Origin: Tardiphaga sp. | GTDB taxonomy: Bacteria > Pseudomonadota > Alphaproteobacteria > Rhizobiales > Xanthobacteraceae | DNA: 8,081 nucleotides | Reading direction: 5' to 3' | Assembly (NCBI GenBank): GCA_014377915.1 | Contig: JACMOT010000565.1 | Span: 1 to 8,081, forward strand | Shown: piece after piece, positions 7,304 to 8,081 of the stretch | How positions within the stretch are numbered: the stretch's first letter is position 1 | How the letters are laid out: the number at the start of each line of letters is the position of its first letter | Program-made: the position numbers and the translations under genes | Notes under the pieces: generated by a model | Databases searched by the model: none | What the model was told of the DNA's origin: nothing | The model's input: only the letters and a program-made list of their open reading frames with translations

Positions 7304-7371
7304 GGAGGTTCGATCGATGCTGGAGACGCTTTGCGGCCGTGTATCACACCGCATCGGCGGGCCCAATGGCG

Positions 7372-7400
7372 TTGAAAACGGGTAACTTATGTGTTACCAT
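7372..7400 (+). promoter_or_regulatory. Promoter of the toxin-antitoxin locus
   Basis: TTGAAA (7372-7377, 5 of 6 consensus bases), a 17-base spacer and TACCAT (7395-7400, 4 of 6) form a good sigma70-type promoter. The predicted start point near 7407 falls on the toxin ATG at 7406, which would make the toxin transcript leaderless or nearly so. Consistent with this, no Shine-Dalgarno sequence precedes that ATG. Confidence 0.55.
7381..7398. promoter_or_regulatory. Inverted-repeat operator overlapping the toxin-antitoxin promoter
   Basis: GGTAAC (7381-7386) and GTTACC (7393-7398) are perfect reverse complements separated by TTATGT. The palindrome covers the promoter spacer and most of the -10 hexamer, the position expected for autorepression by a helix-turn-helix antitoxin dimer such as the product of 7749-8057. 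That this protein binds here is inference. Confidence 0.6.
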
Positions 7401-7405
7401 GATCT

Positions 7406-7732
7406 ATGGTCGAAATCCGCTACTATGTGGACGTTGACGGCAGAGCGCCCTTCACCGACTGGGCGGAGGAACTGGACGTTTCCGCGTCTGCCCAAATTGC
7501 CCGTGCGTTGCGGCGCATGGGGATGGGAATTTCTCCAACTCCAAGGGCGTTGGGGAAGGTGTTCTAGAATTCCGGATCAATTTCGGGCCAAGGCTACCGG
7601 ATTTATTTCGGACGAGATGGTGACACCATCGTGGTCCTCCTGACGGGAGGGACAAAGAAGCGGCAGCAGGACGACATCCTGGCCGCGCGCGCGTTCTGGC
7701 GCGATTACAAACGAACCAAACGCACGCAGTAG
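7406..7732 (+). pseudogene. Frameshifted HigB/RelE-like (Gp49/HI1419 family) toxin
   Basis: The locus encodes the pieces of a toxin of about 108 residues. From the ATG at 7406 the frame reads MVEIRYYVDVDGRAPFTDWA and on to about RRMGMG, then leaves the family pattern and stops at TAG 7565-7567 (53 residues). The expected continuation [21 protein letters not shown] is in the next frame from about 7528, implying loss of one base in the G run at 7525-7527. From 7592 the original frame resumes with [20 protein letters not shown] and [16 protein letters not shown], ending at TAG 7730-7732, implying one extra A at 7590-7591. The two shifts cancel, but the stop between them cuts the product. Intact relatives are small ribonuclease or translation-inhibiting toxins paired with a downstream antitoxin. 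The missing half includes the conserved YRIYF and TKKRQQ segments, so the 53-residue product should be inactive. Sequencing error at both sites is the main alternative. Confidence 0.8.
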
Positions 7733-7737
7733 TGGAT

Positions 7738-7742
7738 GGAGG
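7738..7742 (+). promoter_or_regulatory. Ribosome binding site of the antitoxin
   Basis: GGAGG lies 6 bases before the ATG at 7749. It is a strong site, in contrast to the absence of one before the toxin, so the antitoxin can be translated efficiently and independently of the broken toxin frame. Confidence 0.75.
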
Positions 7743-7748
7743 TGGACG

Positions 7749-8057
7749 ATGGCGACAACGAGAGACTTCGGGGAGTGGCTACAAGATTACGCTCGGCAGC
7801 GTCCCGATTTTGCGGAAGCGCTGTTGCGGGAAGGCATCGACGCATTGCTCGATGGCGAGGTCGACGTAGGCCGGTCCCTGCTACGGGATTACATCAAGGG
7901 GACCATTGGCTTCGAGAAGCTAGGAAAAGCCATTGGGGTGCAGCCCAAGAGCCTGATCCGCATGTTCGGCCCCCGCGGCAACCCGCAGGCCAAGAACATC
8001 TTCAGCGTGATCAGCTACCTGCGCAAACTCGTCGGCCAAGCGAAGAAGGCCGCTTGA
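7749..8057 (+). CDS. HigA-like (HI1420 family) helix-turn-helix antitoxin
   Basis: A 102-residue protein. The N-terminal half (1-50: TTRDFGEWLQDYARQ, FAEALLREGIDALLDGEVDVGRSLLRDYI) is helical and probably binds the toxin. The second half (about 53-92) is a helix-turn-helix of the addiction-module antidote type: GFEKLGKAIGVQPKSLIRMF, then GPRGNPQAKNIFSVISYLRKL. The phrase SLxRMF-xxxGNP is characteristic of antitoxins found downstream of Gp49/RelE-like toxins. The C-terminus is basic (GQAKKAA). The gene is complete, has a strong ribosome site and follows the toxin by 16 bases, the toxin-first order of higBA-type loci. It probably represses its own promoter through the palindrome at 7381-7398. 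With the adjacent toxin broken, it may persist as an autoregulator or neutralise related toxins elsewhere in the genome. Confidence 0.85.
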   Translation: MATTRDFGEWLQDYARQRPDFAEALLREGIDALLDGEVDVGRSLLRDYIKGTIGFEKLGKAIGVQPKSLIRMFGPRGNPQAKNIFSVISYLRKLVGQAKKAA

Positions 8058-8062
8058 GCCAG

Positions 8063-8076
8063 CGCCGTTTTCGGCG
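8063..8076. terminator. Short hairpin after the antitoxin, possibly part of a terminator
   Basis: CGCCG (8063-8067) and CGGCG (8072-8076) pair around a TTTT loop, 5 bases past the antitoxin stop. No T run is seen before the window ends 5 bases later, so its role as a terminator is uncertain. Confidence 0.2.
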
Positions 8077-8081
8077 AACCG

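Noticed and set aside
7304..7366. N-terminal extension of GltX from a TTG at 7366
   Set aside because: The added 21 residues have no counterpart in GluRS, which begins close to the TRFAPSPTG motif.
7523..7591. Programmed -1/+1 frameshifting to make the toxin
   Set aside because: Two opposite recoding events in one 108-codon gene would be needed, and neither site is a standard slippery heptamer with a clear stimulator. Mutation or sequencing error is far simpler.
7389..7643. 84-codon plus-strand open frame starting inside the promoter palindrome
   Set aside because: It is in a different frame from all toxin fragments, resembles nothing, and starts before the predicted transcription start. 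The frame from 7406 carries the family sequence instead.
1..8081. CRISPR array, tRNA or rRNA gene, insertion sequence or phage structural genes
   Set aside because: I looked for regular spaced repeats, conserved RNA segments and transposase motifs and saw none.

Overview
This window reads as chromosomal DNA from a GC-rich alphaproteobacterium, most likely a Bradyrhizobium/Rhodopseudomonas-type member of the Nitrobacteraceae. The evidence is the character of the citrate synthase and glutamyl-tRNA synthetase, the abundance of Bug/TctC-type binding proteins typical of such genomes, and an intergenic palindrome with a GTCATTGCGAG-type core that I associate with this group. The genus is an inference from memory, not a search result.

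Left part (about 72-4286): an accessory metabolic module. Four genes run leftward: a YgeA/RacX-like amino-acid racemase (2905-3627), a dihydrodipicolinate synthase/N-acetylneuraminate lyase family aldolase (1853-2794), a short-chain dehydrogenase-like protein (1070-1849) and an exported Bug/TctC solute-binding protein (72-1046). The last three are tightly packed and look co-transcribed. An Lrp/AsnC-type regulator (3819-4286) is divergent from the racemase across a comparatively AT-rich 191-base gap. The layout suggests an amino-acid or keto-acid responsive catabolic unit: capture outside the cell, racemisation, C-C bond chemistry on a Schiff base, and a further step by the SDR-like protein. 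The substrate cannot be read from the sequence.

Middle (about 4287-7303): after a palindromic repeat and a strong bidirectional terminator come two core genes on the minus strand, gltX (glutamyl-tRNA synthetase) followed by gltA (citrate synthase). Both look intact.

Right part (about 7372-8081): a HigB/HigA-like (HI1419/HI1420-type) toxin-antitoxin locus on the plus strand, divergent from gltX. The toxin gene carries a one-base loss and a one-base gain that restores frame at the end, with a stop codon between them, so it is annotated as a pseudogene (or a sequencing artefact). The antitoxin is intact. A promoter whose -10 half overlaps a perfect inverted repeat lies immediately upstream and would give an almost leaderless toxin transcript.

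I found no tRNA, rRNA, CRISPR array or insertion sequence. Nothing here amounts to a clearly new biological system. The points most worth a second look are the broken toxin with its autoregulatory promoter, the SDR with a replaced Tyr/Lys active site, and the racemase-aldolase-SDR-binder gene set under a divergent Lrp regulator.
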